64,000 bases of DNA, taken from NCBI GenBank assembly GCA_031216445.1, contig CM062209.1, positions 27,829,501-27,893,500 on the forward strand, read 5' to 3'. Position numbers and translations under genes: made by a program. Origin of the DNA: Lateolabrax maculatus. Lineage: Eukaryota > Chordata > Actinopteri > Acropomatiformes > Lateolabracidae. Under the pieces are notes generated by a model, which was not told the DNA's origin, searched no databases, and saw only the letters and a program-made list of their open reading frames with translations. This document shows, piece by piece, positions 44,193 to 56,090 of the stretch (positions are counted from its first letter, which is position 1; each line of letters starts with the position of its first letter).

Positions 44193-47100
44193 ATGTTGGC
44201 AGTTGGCGGCCGTGTGCTCCCAATGCTCCGGTGTGTCAGACTCGTGCGTGTTCAGAGTGCGGCGGCTCCGTCCTGTTCTGGTGCTGTTGGGTGGAGCAGA
44301 GTGATAAAGGTCCAGTCTGCCGGGATCCGGAGCGGAGCGCGCAGCGGCACGCAGCCCGGTACAGGTCAGTGGTGCTGCCTTCAGGTTCCACGTAGTCAAC
44401 TGGGACACTACAACTACAGTGAGCTGTTAGTCAGCAGTGTGCTGTGTTTGTGCCCTGCAGTGACCAGGGCAGCCTTATCAGCAGGAGTCTTCAGTCAGCC
44501 TTTACAGATAGAACGACAGACGTTAGCCTCCTAGCTGTTTGTTTTGATGGCTGGCCTCCTGTGTTTTCGGGACGAGCACCCTGTTTCTCTTAAAATGATG
44601 AAGGTTTTGACAGAAATGACAGTGTCCATGACCCAGTAATCTGGGTTCTTTGCATCCATATTTGGTGAAGAAAAAGGGCAACAACTTATCCAGGGTTCAT
44701 CAGATTGTAGATGTAAACACTCATATTAAAGTTGTCATACTAAAGCATTTTAACCTCATAGTCATTGTTTCATTTCCAACCCAGTGTCCTGGAATCCAAA
44801 CATGTCCACCTCCTCACACACTGAGCTGTACCTGTTGTGCGTTTTAACACCTTTCTGTCCCTCTGACCTCACTGTAGCCTGCTGACCTGAGCGAGCTCAG
44901 CACTGGGAGTTGTGGAAGGGTCTTGTCTCACTATGTTGTCTTCCTTCCAAGGAAAGCTGGTGCGTACTGGAGAGGATAAGAAAGCAGTGGTGAGTGTCCA
45001 CTGTGTGATCTGAGATTTAATGTTACCTGCATTCATTCCTCACAGTACGTTACATACCTTAAGGTCATATACACTCACAATGTTAGCTGCTGTTTCAGGT
45101 GCGATTTCCATTATTACCCATTTACAGTAATCAAATACTAATCATCATGCATAAAATACAAGCTCATATCTCATATTCTAGTAATGTCCATTTTCTTTAT
45201 CATTTGTGTTAACAGCTGTCTCTCTGTTGCTGTTTTCAGATCTGTATTGAGGGCAACATTGCCAGTGGGAAAACGACATGTCTGGAGTATTTCAGCAAAA
45301 CTACAAATATAGAGGTACAATAAAGGAAAAGTCTTTAAACAGCAAAGTTTTAAATTGTGCAGATTTGTGTGCATGTGCTCCCACCAGGAATTACCACTCT
45401 AATTACCATCCTAGTTGGCCTAAGCTGTAACACAGCTGCCATTTGACATGAGGAGGGAGGTTGGACTTTTGATTGAAAGTTTTATAATAAAAGATAGGAA
45501 CTATTTTACACCTTGTGTGCTTCCATCCTTTGCCTGAATACATTGAGTCCCATTTCCTCCTTTTGAAATGAAAGCAGGCAAAAAACATGAAAATGAATCA
45601 AAGAACATGATGACGCCCAACTAAAATCCGGTGTTTCAGCACAGTAAGCTTTTGTGACCCCAGGCATTGGAAGTGTTCATTAACGTCTTCTTCCTCTGTC
45701 GTCTCTTGTTTGTTTGAGGTCCTTACAGAACCAGTGTCTAAATGGAGGAATGTCCGTGGACACAACCCTCTGGTACTGTACATGACAGTGTTGTTATCAT
45801 TGTGTCATCATACTCACCTGACATCAGACTTTTTTAATCCTGTCAGGATGTAAAAGTATTAACAGGATAGGTTGTGAAAGTATTAAATAGGGTAATACTT
45901 TTAAAATGTAGGTTTTAATCAACCACAACTAAAAATGTGAAGACCAGCTGGAGACACCTAGCAGCTGCATTATTTGTGCAATTTCAGAGGCGGACCTGGT
46001 TAGATCTAACATGGTTAGATACCAGTACAGGGAGGGAGGGGGATAATTTGTTCTCAGAATTTGGGTGAACTGATGCTTTGCTTTCACTTCCAAGTCCTCG
46101 TGGAAATGTGTGGAGTGGTTTGTTCAGTGAAGTAGTAGTTTAATGGATTCCCTGTATGTCTGCCTTGCTGTTTCTATCAGCTGTTTGTTTTGGTCCCTGC
46201 AGGCACTGATGTACCAGGATCCTGAGCGCTGGGGAATCACACTGCAGACCTATGTTCAACTCACCATGCTGGATAGACACCTGTCCACCATAGTAAGTGT
46301 AGCCTACTGTTAGCTACAAATACAGCTGTTTTATTCTATACTAGCTAATATGCGCTGTGTCGACCTGCAGTGCTGACAAACATGTTGGAAATCAGCTGGA
46401 CGTGCTTAAAGTTTCTTGTTGGTTGCAGTCAGCTCCTGTCAGGATGATGGAGAGGTCCATCTTCAGTGCCAAGTACATCTTTGTGGAGAATCTCTTCAGA
46501 AGGTACTGCTTTCTGTGGTTCAATCAGACCAAGAGACTACAGAATAATTCCATACTACAGACAATTCCAATTTCAATTTCAAATTTCCGTTTCAAACTCT
46601 CATGCTGGTCTGATGGATTCTGTTGCATAACAGTTCAAGCTCTTGGTCTATATGTAACACTTCTTGGAGCTGGGATTTTTTTCTGTAAGGATGAGACTGT
46701 TCACACTATGAAACAACACAGTGGGGGTGGGCGATATACATTCTTCTCATGGTTTACTAATTTTATATCACATATTACACTTTTCAAAGCTCAGCAGAGA
46801 TTACAGATAAAATAATCAGACTGAAAATCTGTTTTCTTGACAGTAAATTAAATACCTGACAAATTAAGGTACTTCATAACATTGATGCAGCAGTTTGGAT
46901 AATCCAATATTACAACAAAACAACTGCTGATTTGCAGCATCTCATACACCCAGAAATATTACATGAATTATAACCAGTAGAGAAAAATCTATGATGGTTT
47001 GCAACTTTAGTTAATGTCATAGTTTGTATTGTCATATTACCTACCCCTACAGCATACTGACATTGTACATTCTGATGTCCTGTTGGTTGATTTTCTTTTC

Positions 47101-48577
47101 TTTTCTTTTAGTGGGAAAATGCCAGAGGTGGACTACGCTGTTCTTAGCGAGTGGTTTGATTGGATCACAACTAACATTTCCATTCCTGTTGATCTGATTG
47201 GTGAGAATACACAAAGCAGAAAAACAAACACACATTTAATACATATTCTAATAAAGATAAGAAATACAGTAGTTGTGTTTGTTTTGACTCATAGAAACCT
47301 ACATGTTAACACTAAACAATAAGTATTGGTTTCACAACAAGTCTGTATTTTATGCTGCCTTCATTGTTAGACTGTCACCATCTCTGGCCAGAATGTCATC
47401 ATATAGTGCCAAAATGTTTGTGGAGGAATCACATAGGCAGAGTACTGTATACATGATGGAAGATTGGCAACGGCTACACACTTACCCTGATGTCAAATGA
47501 AGAAATTAGTACTTATAGGCATTCTGTCTAAATAGATCTCAGACAGCTGTGAATGCATGAAATGCAAATAGGTAATACTTGATATAGTACATTAGATAAG
47601 CAAGTTCACTTAGGGTTTTGAATTTGCATCTCTAATTGGTGACACCAGAGTGTCTGCATATTCAAGGAAACATTTTTCTCTTTGCAACCAGAAGATATAT
47701 CAGTAGTAAGAAGCATGTCCAGAAATGGCACAGAACAAGTCATCATGATCAAAGCAATTTAGAATAACTATTAAGTCACCAGAAAACCAGCTATCCCACC
47801 AGTCATCTGAATTGGTTTAACACATTAGAAGCTGCGGCTTCTAATGTGCCTTCTATGACTTTGTGCCTTCTTCTATTTTTTCTGGCTGCAGTCTACCTGC
47901 AGACGTCTCCTCAGACCTGCCACGAGAGGTTAAAGGAGAGATGCAGAGAGGAGGAAAAAGTAATTCCATTGGTGAGGATGCAACTCAAACAAGTCAGACA
48001 ACAACCAGACAAACTGTCAGTTTACTTTAAGGGAAAGTAATGGGTTTTTAGAAACTTAAGATTAACATTTTGTGAATTGGTCACCAATGTACCATCTCAA
48101 TTAATACCTCAATCCTCTTTGTGTGTGTGTGTCCACCAGGAGTATCTGGAGTCCATCCACCAGCTATATGAGGACTGGCTCATCAAGCGTACTTCCTCCC
48201 CGCTTCCTGCTCCTGTTCTGGTGAGTGACCATTCACATCCAGGCCAGTCTGTGAGCTGGTTTGGGTATCTATTGTACATACAGCACATATGTCAGGCAGC
48301 TTCTGTGGTAAAGGGCCATCTGTGTGTGATGAGGTGAGCCTCCACTTAATTCCTCCTGTCTTCATGTGATGTCCAGGTGTTATAGGGACTTGAAATCTGT
48401 AGTTTTTTGTCTGAGGTGGCCTGTAACAATTCTGATCTGTTTCTAAAAGTGAAATAGAAAAAATGTGTGTGTGTGTGTGTGTGTGTGTAGGTGATTCCTG
48501 CTGACTATGACCTCCAGAAGATGCTGCACCAGTACGAAGAAAACCGTGACAAAATCCTAGCAACTAGCTACCAGTGA
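44193..48577 (+). CDS. tk2: tk2: mitochondrial thymidine kinase 2, 10 exons, complete
   Basis: Phosphorylates deoxythymidine, deoxycytidine and deoxyuridine in mitochondria, feeding mtDNA synthesis. Exons: 44193-44364, 44952-44989, 45240-45314, 45719-45772, 46203-46292, 46429-46502, 47112-47200, 47892-47971, 48140-48220, 48491-48577; phases join to 279 aa (human 265). The first 57 residues carry about nine arginines and no acidic residue, fitting a mitochondrial presequence. P-loop GNIASGKTT at 75-83; VLTEPVSKWRNVRGHNPL (96-113) is the TK2-type substrate loop; ERS at 151-153 is the deoxynucleoside-kinase motif; RCREEEK at 214-220 is the LID. Deoxycytidine/deoxyguanosine kinases are excluded by the substrate loop. 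Exon 2 is only 38 nt. Exons 9 and 10 have TG-repeat acceptors. Confidence 0.95.
46722..47056. mobile_element. MITE in tk2 intron 6 (GGGGTGGGCGATAT termini)
   Basis: Left end GGGGGTGGGCGATATAC and right end CATATTACCTACCCCTACAG are inverted repeats of each other with a few mismatches. The interior is AT-rich and non-coding. The right end forms part of the DNA just upstream of the exon 7 acceptor. Terminal CAG/TAGGGG-like ends suggest hAT, but no clean duplication is seen. Confidence 0.6.
48464..48488 (+). repeat. (TG)n directly abutting the acceptor of tk2 exon 10
   Basis: A pure TG run of about 12 units ends at the AG of the splice site (48489-48490). Upstream of the run is purine-rich (GAAATAGAAAAAA), so no pyrimidine tract exists here. 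Confidence 0.95.
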
Positions 48578-48924
48578 TACCTAAACATACAGTTACACAC
48601 ACATGCTCAAACACATTCTGTATCGAGACAAACCATTGTTACACAACTGATGTTACATGATGTTACAATTTGGACTACAGTTCAGCAAGTATGTGTTCAT
48701 AAGGACTAATGCCCATATTTAGTAGCTTTTAATTTCAAAATGTCATTGATAAACATGTATATTAAAAAGTATCCTCACCTCCAGGATGGAAAAGATGCAG
48801 AAACAGAATTAACTTCAGATTGCAATGTGCAGTGTTTGATTTGTACACAGGTCATGTACAAGGAGCGTCAGTAACTATCACCACTCCACCTGTTAAAGAT
48901 ATACAATACAATACAGATACATAC

Positions 48925-48971
48925 GTACGTGTGTGTGTGTGTACGTACGTATGTATGTATGTATGTATGTA
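48925..48971. repeat. (GTAC)/(GT)/(GTAT)n compound microsatellite
   Basis: ACGTACGT, then GT repeats, ACGTACG and about seven GTAT units, within the tk2 3' untranslated region. Confidence 0.95.
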
Positions 48972-49090
48972 TACATTGTAAAAGGATTTCATAGCTTTTG
49001 GGACCTAATGAAATGAATGTTAAAATGTGTATCTGTACCTCCTTTAAATGAAGGGATCCTTGTTCTTTGTTTTACATGTTTTGACATATT

Positions 49091-49096
49091 AATAAA
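49091..49096 (+). terminator. tk2: tk2 polyadenylation signal
   Basis: AATAAA, 514 bp after the tk2 stop codon, followed within 25-40 bp by T-rich and TGTT sequence. It is the first good signal past the stop. Confidence 0.6.
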
Positions 49097-49471
49097 TAAC
49101 TTTTATAATACTAATTGTTGATTTGAAGAATTTTCTGTTATTTTGTGTTTGTCAGATATGTTAGTGGAGGGAGTTGGTAAGGAAGAAAAATATTTGGGGA
49201 TGTTTTGTGCTTCTCAAACAGTTTAGAGATCATGGGGTTAGTTGGGGGTTAATGAATTTCTCGAGTGACCCTGGTGTTAGTGTTGATATGGTAATGTGGC
49301 TTATTGCAAAAGACACAATATGAACTAAGGAGGATCTGCATTATTATCTCACCTTGTCGCCCTGGCTTGTAGAGGGGCCCTGTGTCAAAACTGAATTTAA
49401 ACACCTTAACTATGTTAGTTTAAACTGCTTATATGGGTCATATTACTAGTAAAGTGGTGTTCAATCAAACT

Positions 49472-50560
49472 AGTCAAGTCAAGTCAATTTTATTTGTATA
49501 GCCCCAAATCATAACAAAAGTTATGTCAAGACACCTTTCACATAGAGTAGGTCTAGATATTACTCTTTAAAATATTATTTACAGACCCAGCAGTTCCCAC
49601 CATGAGCAGCACTTGGTGACAGTGGCGAGGAAAAACTCCCTTTTAACAGGTAGAAACCTCGAGCAGAACCAGGCTCTGGGTGGGGGGGTGGCCATCTGCA
49701 TCGACTGAGTTGGGTTGAAAGGGGAGGAGAGAGGGGGAGAGACAACATAATAATAAGACTAATAATAACTGTAGAAGTGAGTGTGGAGCAGGAACATGGG
49801 GGCAGTAGACGGCCTGCAGTCACAGATCCACAATCTACAGCTCCAGAGGCAGAAATACCTGCAGAAAGTGAGAAGGTGAAAATGCACAGAAAGCACAAGA
49901 ACTACCGGGAAGAGGTGGAGTTAGTAACATGTATTAGCGGGATAAGAATGCGTACGGATAGAGAGGAGGAGAGAAGAGCTCCGGCTCCTGTTCTACTTTT
50001 AGAGACTTTAGGAACCACAGTAACCCTGCATTCTGTGAGCGTAGTGCTCTAGTGGGGTAATACGGTACTATCAGCTCTGTAAGATATGATGGTGCCTGAC
50101 CAATAAGAGCTTTGTAAGTGAGGAGGACGACCTTAAATTCTATTCTGGGTTTTACAGGGAGCCAGTGCAGAGAAGTTAATATTGGAGAAATATGTTCTCT
50201 TTTGCTAGTTCCTGTCAGTACACATGCAGCAGCATTCTGGATCAGCTGGAGAGTCTTCAGAGACTTATCGGGGCAGATAATAAGGAGTAACAGTAGTCCA
50301 ACCTAAAAGTAATGATGCATGGACTATTTTTTCTGCATCTTTTTGAGACAGGATGTACGTGATTTTTATAATGTTACGTAGGTGGAAGAAGGCAGTCCTT
50401 GAAGTCTGAAAAGGTTACTCCTAGATTCCTTACAGTGGTGCTGGAGGCCAGGACAAACTCATCTAGAGTAACTATATCTATAGATAAAGCGTCTTGCAGG
50501 TTCTTTTGGGGCCAAGAACAATAATTTTGTCAATTTTGTCAGGGTTTGGCAGCAGAAAAT
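49472..50560 (-). mobile_element. L2-type LINE, ORF2 end plus 3' UTR (copy D)
   Basis: Reverse orientation. The tail TCAAGTCAAGTCAATTTTAT starts near 49474; the 3' untranslated region runs to about 49970; then the ORF2 end is read from right to left: KIIVLGPKRTCKTLYL near 50480-50530, LQLIQNAAACVLT near 50200, and AELVPYY-like and RSQNAGLL-like words to 50000. Frameshifts are present, so it is inactive. It is the longest L2-type copy fully within the window. Confidence 0.85.
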
Positions 50561-50589
50561 TGCAGGTTATTTGTATTTTCTGGAACAAT

Positions 50590-52000
50590 ACACCAGGGGG
50601 TAGCCTAAAGAGCCTGAGCGAAGCTGCATACATATGACACCACAACAAGGATATCAAAGAGCAAAAGGTCTTTTGAAATAACACTTTGGTAATGAACACA
50701 GAGTAGCAACAGCCTATATGGACAAAGCATTTGGATGGCCTGATGTTTAGGTCCAAGATGTTCAGACACTGCAGGAATTTGCGCTGTTAAGAGGTTTGTC
50801 TGCTAAGAGGTTGCTGCAACACTGTGATGGAGATAGAATACATGGAGGAGATGAACATTCCATCAAATATGAGGCATGTCATAATGAAGTGTCAATATAA
50901 GCTGCAGGAAAGATGGAGGTCCACAGCATGCATGATGCAAGAATGACGAGGCTACAGGGCCATGTTCCCAGATATGGTGAACTTTCTGGAGAAGCAAGTC
51001 TTGTCTCATACACTTTTTGGCAATATTTCAGATGCACGACCAAACACCTTAATAAAGGCTATAAATAGGAGCAAACCGCTACCCAGGGGTAACAACAAAG
51101 GAAGCAGTTTAGCAACAACTATCGCAGCTACCAACCATACTGTAACATCTAAGCTCACAGTGCACAAGACGCCAAAGTCACCTGTAACATCTAAGGAGTT
51201 GTCCTCAGAATCCTGCCTTCATTGTAAAGAGTCACATCTATTACTCAGGTGTTCAAAGCTGAATTAAGTTTTTCAAAGGGAGAAAATTGAATTCCTGAAA
51301 TAAAAAGGAATCTGTTTTGGATGTTTGAAGGCTGGCCACATGAGCAAGGAATGCAGAAGTCGTCTGACCTGTGACGAATGCAATCTAAGACACCCGACTA
51401 TTTTACATATCCATGCCAAAGACAAAGTGAACAAACCGCAGGAAATCCCAGTCAAAAGTGCACTAGTATCTCTTCAGGCATGTGGCTGTACTGGGCCCAG
51501 AGACCAAGACTGTACCATTTCCATTGTGCCAGTGCTGTTGAAATCAAAGAAAGGAGATCTTGGTGCAGCAGACCTATGCCTTCCTGGACCCTGGAAGTAC
51601 AGCAACTTTCTGTACCATCCGTTTCATGAAGAAGCTGAATCTACAGGGTACAAAGACCAATGATTCTGTTACACACTATGGGCCAAGAAAAGATAATGGA
51701 AAGCCAAATACTTACAGGACTGGAGGTATCCAATTTGGAGGTTAACCAATTTGTTGAGCTCCCAGAAACAATTACACAAGAAACAATCCCAGTCTCAAGC
51801 ACAACATCCCTACTCAGCAAGACATTGAAAGGTGGGAATATCGAAAGACATCAGGATTCCAGAATTGAACGCTGATGTTGAAGTTTTGGTCGGGACTAAT
51901 GCACCAAAACTCATGGAACCCTGGGGAATAATCAAAAGCCAAGGTGATGGACCTTACTCCATGAGGACATTGTCATTGTCATGGATCTAACTGCTCATCG
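50590..52000 (+). mobile_element. BEL/Pao retrotransposon remnant: gag end and protease
   Basis: Gag is read in broken frames from about 50640. The open part at 50962-51267 gives a gag C-terminus with two cysteine motifs (CLHCKESHLLLRC, and CFGCLKAGHMSKEC after a frame break). The protease follows at 51560-51745 with the active-site motif AFLDPGSTATFC, and further pol-like words continue to about 51990. The order and wording fit BEL/Pao elements of fish. Several frameshifts and stops, with no integrase, reverse transcriptase or LTR seen, show a dead internal fragment. It begins 30 bp after the L2-type copy ends. Confidence 0.8.
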
Positions 52001-52169
52001 TGGATCATGGATCATGGGAAGAGTGACAAAGACTTACCCAAACAAGAAAGTACTTGTACGTGCAGTACAGTTGAAGATAAAGACAGGGCAGTTGGAGCAG
52101 CCCCTATCCAAGCTTTTTCTGCTTCAATAAGCAACATTAAGTCACGTGTAGGTAACCCTTGACTCAAAA

Positions 52170-55160
52170 GAAAGAAGAAAAGAAATAACTTTTTTATGAA
52201 TCTTTTTTTCTTATTGTAATTGTGCATAACTTCACAATTAGGTGCTGGTGTGTAGGAGCCATGGTTATGTCTGTGTATTTATGTCAGTTTATATTGGTGA
52301 CCTACCTCAAGTTGACCCAATTGGCAGTGTGGATTATCATGGCAGGTAAATCCTATATGGGGCACAGGTGCAACAGACAGGTTAATGATGCATGGGTGAT
52401 GGGGAGATCGCACGTTTTACCACTGGCACGTTTTGTATTCACTCAGCAGCTACACCGGAAATCCAAGTCAGCCATCATATCATCACAGGGGTTTGTTTGC
52501 AATATAACTCTCATCAATCTGTACACCGGATGCTCAATAAATGGGAACCTCAACCGACACTGAATTAGCTTGGAATCTCCTCATTGAAACGCGTAAAAAA
52601 CATTGTCTCCACCTGCACCCAGCCGAGGGGCTTATTGCTGGAAATAGATAGTCGCTACAGGAGTGTTTTCTAATAATATTCCCTGTGTATATATAAATTG
52701 AATAAAATTGTTCCAAGCACAGAACCTTGTGGATTACCACAAACTAATTTACCAATGGAAAACATGGGGCAGGTAATATTATTCCAGCGTAGGAGTGCTG
52801 GTCTCTGGCATATAATAAAGATAATAATAGTGGCCCAACAGCAAATCTTTATCCTGGGGCCTTCTAGTTGGTCTGACCAATGGCCCTACATGGTTTGTGG
52901 TTGTTTTGCATGTTTTTCTGTGGTATTTTACCAGTTAACCAAAACTACTGTTCTTTTGATTAAAACTATTTGTGTTAGCTAAAGATTAAGAGAGACTGTC
53001 CCCACCAACACACACTGGCACTCACAATCAGAATTAGCTTTATTGGCCTTGCATGTGTATCTGTTCCATGCTCTGAATATACTTATTTATGTACTGTACA
53101 TCTACTCTACAGAAATAAACATACAGCAAAAAACAAGTAGAACAAAGCTGAACAAAGTGATGGCTGAAGGGACAGGAGGTCCACGTGATGGAAATCTTAG
53201 AGCTGGTTCACTCTAACAAGAAGTTTCAGGAGACCTGGATGTCTTACACAAGAATATTTATTGAAGCTTGATCGTGGAGAAAAGGGAAACACCACGTGTG
53301 AATCACAGTGTACTGCTACCCAAATCTGAAGATGGTGTCCTGAAGTTCAGTATTTAACCCTACCTAGAAGTGATAAGTTAAGCTATATCCAAATAGGATT
53401 ATTCCTAACTCAGCCTGGTATGTGTGATGACTCTATTGGATATCAGATCCAAACAAGGAAAGACGTCAACCATTGCTGTCCTAGCAACAGCATAGCTTCT
53501 ATACAGTCTCTCTTATCCAGCGTCAACAACCAGGCGCCAGCCTGTTGTGTCTAAACCCAAAAACAGAAGATATCTAGCAGACCTTGGTCTACCAGAGGCA
53601 CACAGAGTGAGACAGGCGAACAGAGACAGACAGTTGACCTGACCTGTTGAAGCACTGTCTTAAGTTACCTTTAACCTACAAGAGGGAAGTTTAACATACA
53701 AGAAGGAAAATTCCTTCACAGTCCATCCACACTGGCAGCGGCCAAGGTGAGAAAGGGCAAGAGGTGCTTCAGGGCCAAGTAGACAGTCCATAGTTCTAGG
53801 ACACTGTTTTGCTGTCCTCTGCACCAAGGGATCCAAACCCCTTTGACTGGCCTCTTCTGTCATACACTTCCCAACCATGTGTGAGGCATCTGTTGTCGAC
53901 ACCTGTCACAGAGCCGAGAGGAACACCATGCAGCAAAAACGTGCTGTCACTTAACAGACTGTAGTAGGCACTCAATGATGAGTCAAATAGCACAACAAAC
54001 TGTTGAAGACAGTCAGTGTAGCCAGTGAGCGATCCAGCACTAAGCAAAGGGCGCTCAAACACCTCCAGATAGGAAAGAAGGAGAGGTAGGATTGTTTGTC
54101 ATCCACAGCCTCAGAGGGCAACAAATCGCACCAAACAACACAGAATGTGCTTACCTCCCTTAGACCTGCAAGCAAAATGCAGAACCAAAACACAGGCCTA
54201 TGAAGTAATTAACCTGCGAAGAACGTCAGAGTAACATTTAAAAGATCAAAGAAGCTGGGTGTACAGCGTAGTATTTAGTATTTGTAGACACATGTCTTTA
54301 TATTGGACCTCCTCTGTTTTTTATATATAGTTTTATTTAAAATTTATGATTATATTATATATGAATATTGTGTGACCCTGTGGCTCTAAATCAGTACATA
54401 GGTGTGTGATTACAGGGGCCACATCTGTTCACATCATGTGTTAGCACTTCCTCTATTTCATAAGACTATTTTAATCATAAAACTAGGTGTGCCTTGTGTA
54501 ATCTAAAACCAGTTAGTGTGCCTCATTGATTTTGAACAACAACAAAATGTCTCGCTCATTGTATGTATGCTTAAGTTCGAACAAACTTATTGAATGCATT
54601 TCTTTACCCACAAAACTTTCGTAAAGCTGATTTGAAACCTACATTGTTGCCTTTGTTGGTGCATTTGCATGTTTCTTTACATGATATGGCCACCTGTTGA
54701 AGAATAGTGTGAATCCAATGAGGTATCAAGTGGTGCGTGTGAGCTAACATATCCTCTGTGGCCCATGTAATCACACACTTTGACAGTGATTTTTAAGTCA
54801 TTGGATCACATAACATGGAACTATTGAAAAATAAAATTTTACAAATGTGTATTACATTTTTTTTTCAATATCATTTTTCAATTGAAGAAGTACCAACATA
54901 GAGAGGTCTGCCCTGTGTGTTGTATGTAGGTAGACATGTGGATAATTTATTAAAATGTATATATATATGCATACCATATTTTCAACATTTCATGCAGTTT
55001 AGTTGTTCCCGAACTAAATGGTGCCGTATTTGGACTGCTCACACATGGGTTAACCTGGGTAAGAGTCACTGCTAGTAGTGCGAGTATAGTAGTAGTGTAG
55101 TATGGATTAATCTGTTTATGATAAGAATGAATAGCAAATTTCAAGGAAATCTTACGTTTC
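52170..55160. other. Intergenic DNA, no gene recognised
   Basis: The stretch near 53030-53110 (AGCTTTATTGGCCTTGCATG) resembles the end of a common fish short repeat. Open frames at 53660-54193 (minus) and 52222-52563 (plus) show no recognisable domain. Some of this may be the decayed outer part of the BEL/Pao element or its LTR, which I could not confirm. Confidence 0.5.
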
Positions 55161-55164
55161 AAAA

Positions 55165-55500
55165 TATACTACATGACCAAAAGTATGTGGACACCTGAAC
55201 ATTACACTCATACTGTATGTGGTAGTTGAATATGTCACTTCAAAAATATGAGTATTAATGTGTTACAGTGTCTGCCTCCACCCTTCCGGTTTCAGGTTTT
55301 CTAGCAGATTTTGAACCTGGCTGCAGGGATTTGATCCCATTCAGAGCATTAGTGAGGTCCAACACTGATGTTGAATGATCAGGTCTGGCTCACAGTCAGA
55401 GTTCCTGTTCATCAGGAGCTGAATGAAGTTGATGTCAGGGTTCTGTGCAGGCCAGTCAAGTTCTTCCACAGCAACACCCTTCATTCAGTGAATGGATTTT
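55165..55500 (-). mobile_element. Tc1/mariner-like transposase 3' end
   Basis: The plus strand opens with ATGACCAAAAGTATGTGGAC, the outer end of a widespread fish element. The minus strand reads VEELDWPAQNPDIN, CEPDLI, TSLML and NLLENLKPEGWR in several frames, a decayed DWPAQSPDLNPIEHLW motif with the following C-terminal helix. It is truncated at its right side near 55500. Confidence 0.75.
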
Positions 55501-56090
55501 GCGCAGTTGTCTAAGTTCCACACTTGAGTAACGTGATAACAGTTGTGCGCTTATGGGGGGACATTGTAACCCCTGCCTCAGTTCAAGTTCAGTTGGGGTT
55601 CTTAAAGCCCCATCAACTTGATTTCACATTGAAGTATTTCTTTATAACATTAAATATTCATGCCAACTTAAAGTACACTCTAAGTTAAAACTCAGAAAAT
55701 CTTCCTTCCCTTTTATTAATATTTAATATGTATTATATTATTAAGAGACACTCATCTAATCTGTTTCATTAGGACTGTGTGGGAGTGGTTTGATCATATC
55801 TGATTGACAGTTCTGGTAACATAAGCAAACGCAACTCTTATCAGATTTTGATTCAAATGTTGCTGAACTGTGACAGGGGCGTGGACGAATTGGTCTTCAT
55901 CTTTTTCCAACTAACCCTGCCCACTTCAAATTAAGCAAGGAAGGAAGCAAGGCAACATCTGGAATTCCCTCAAGTGAAACAACTAAAACTCCTATAATTG
56001 TGCAGAGACATTTGTGTACACATGGGACCCCACTGTTCACAATAAGATATTTATTGAGAAAACAGGCTTTAAGGTGTTGAATGGTTTGTG

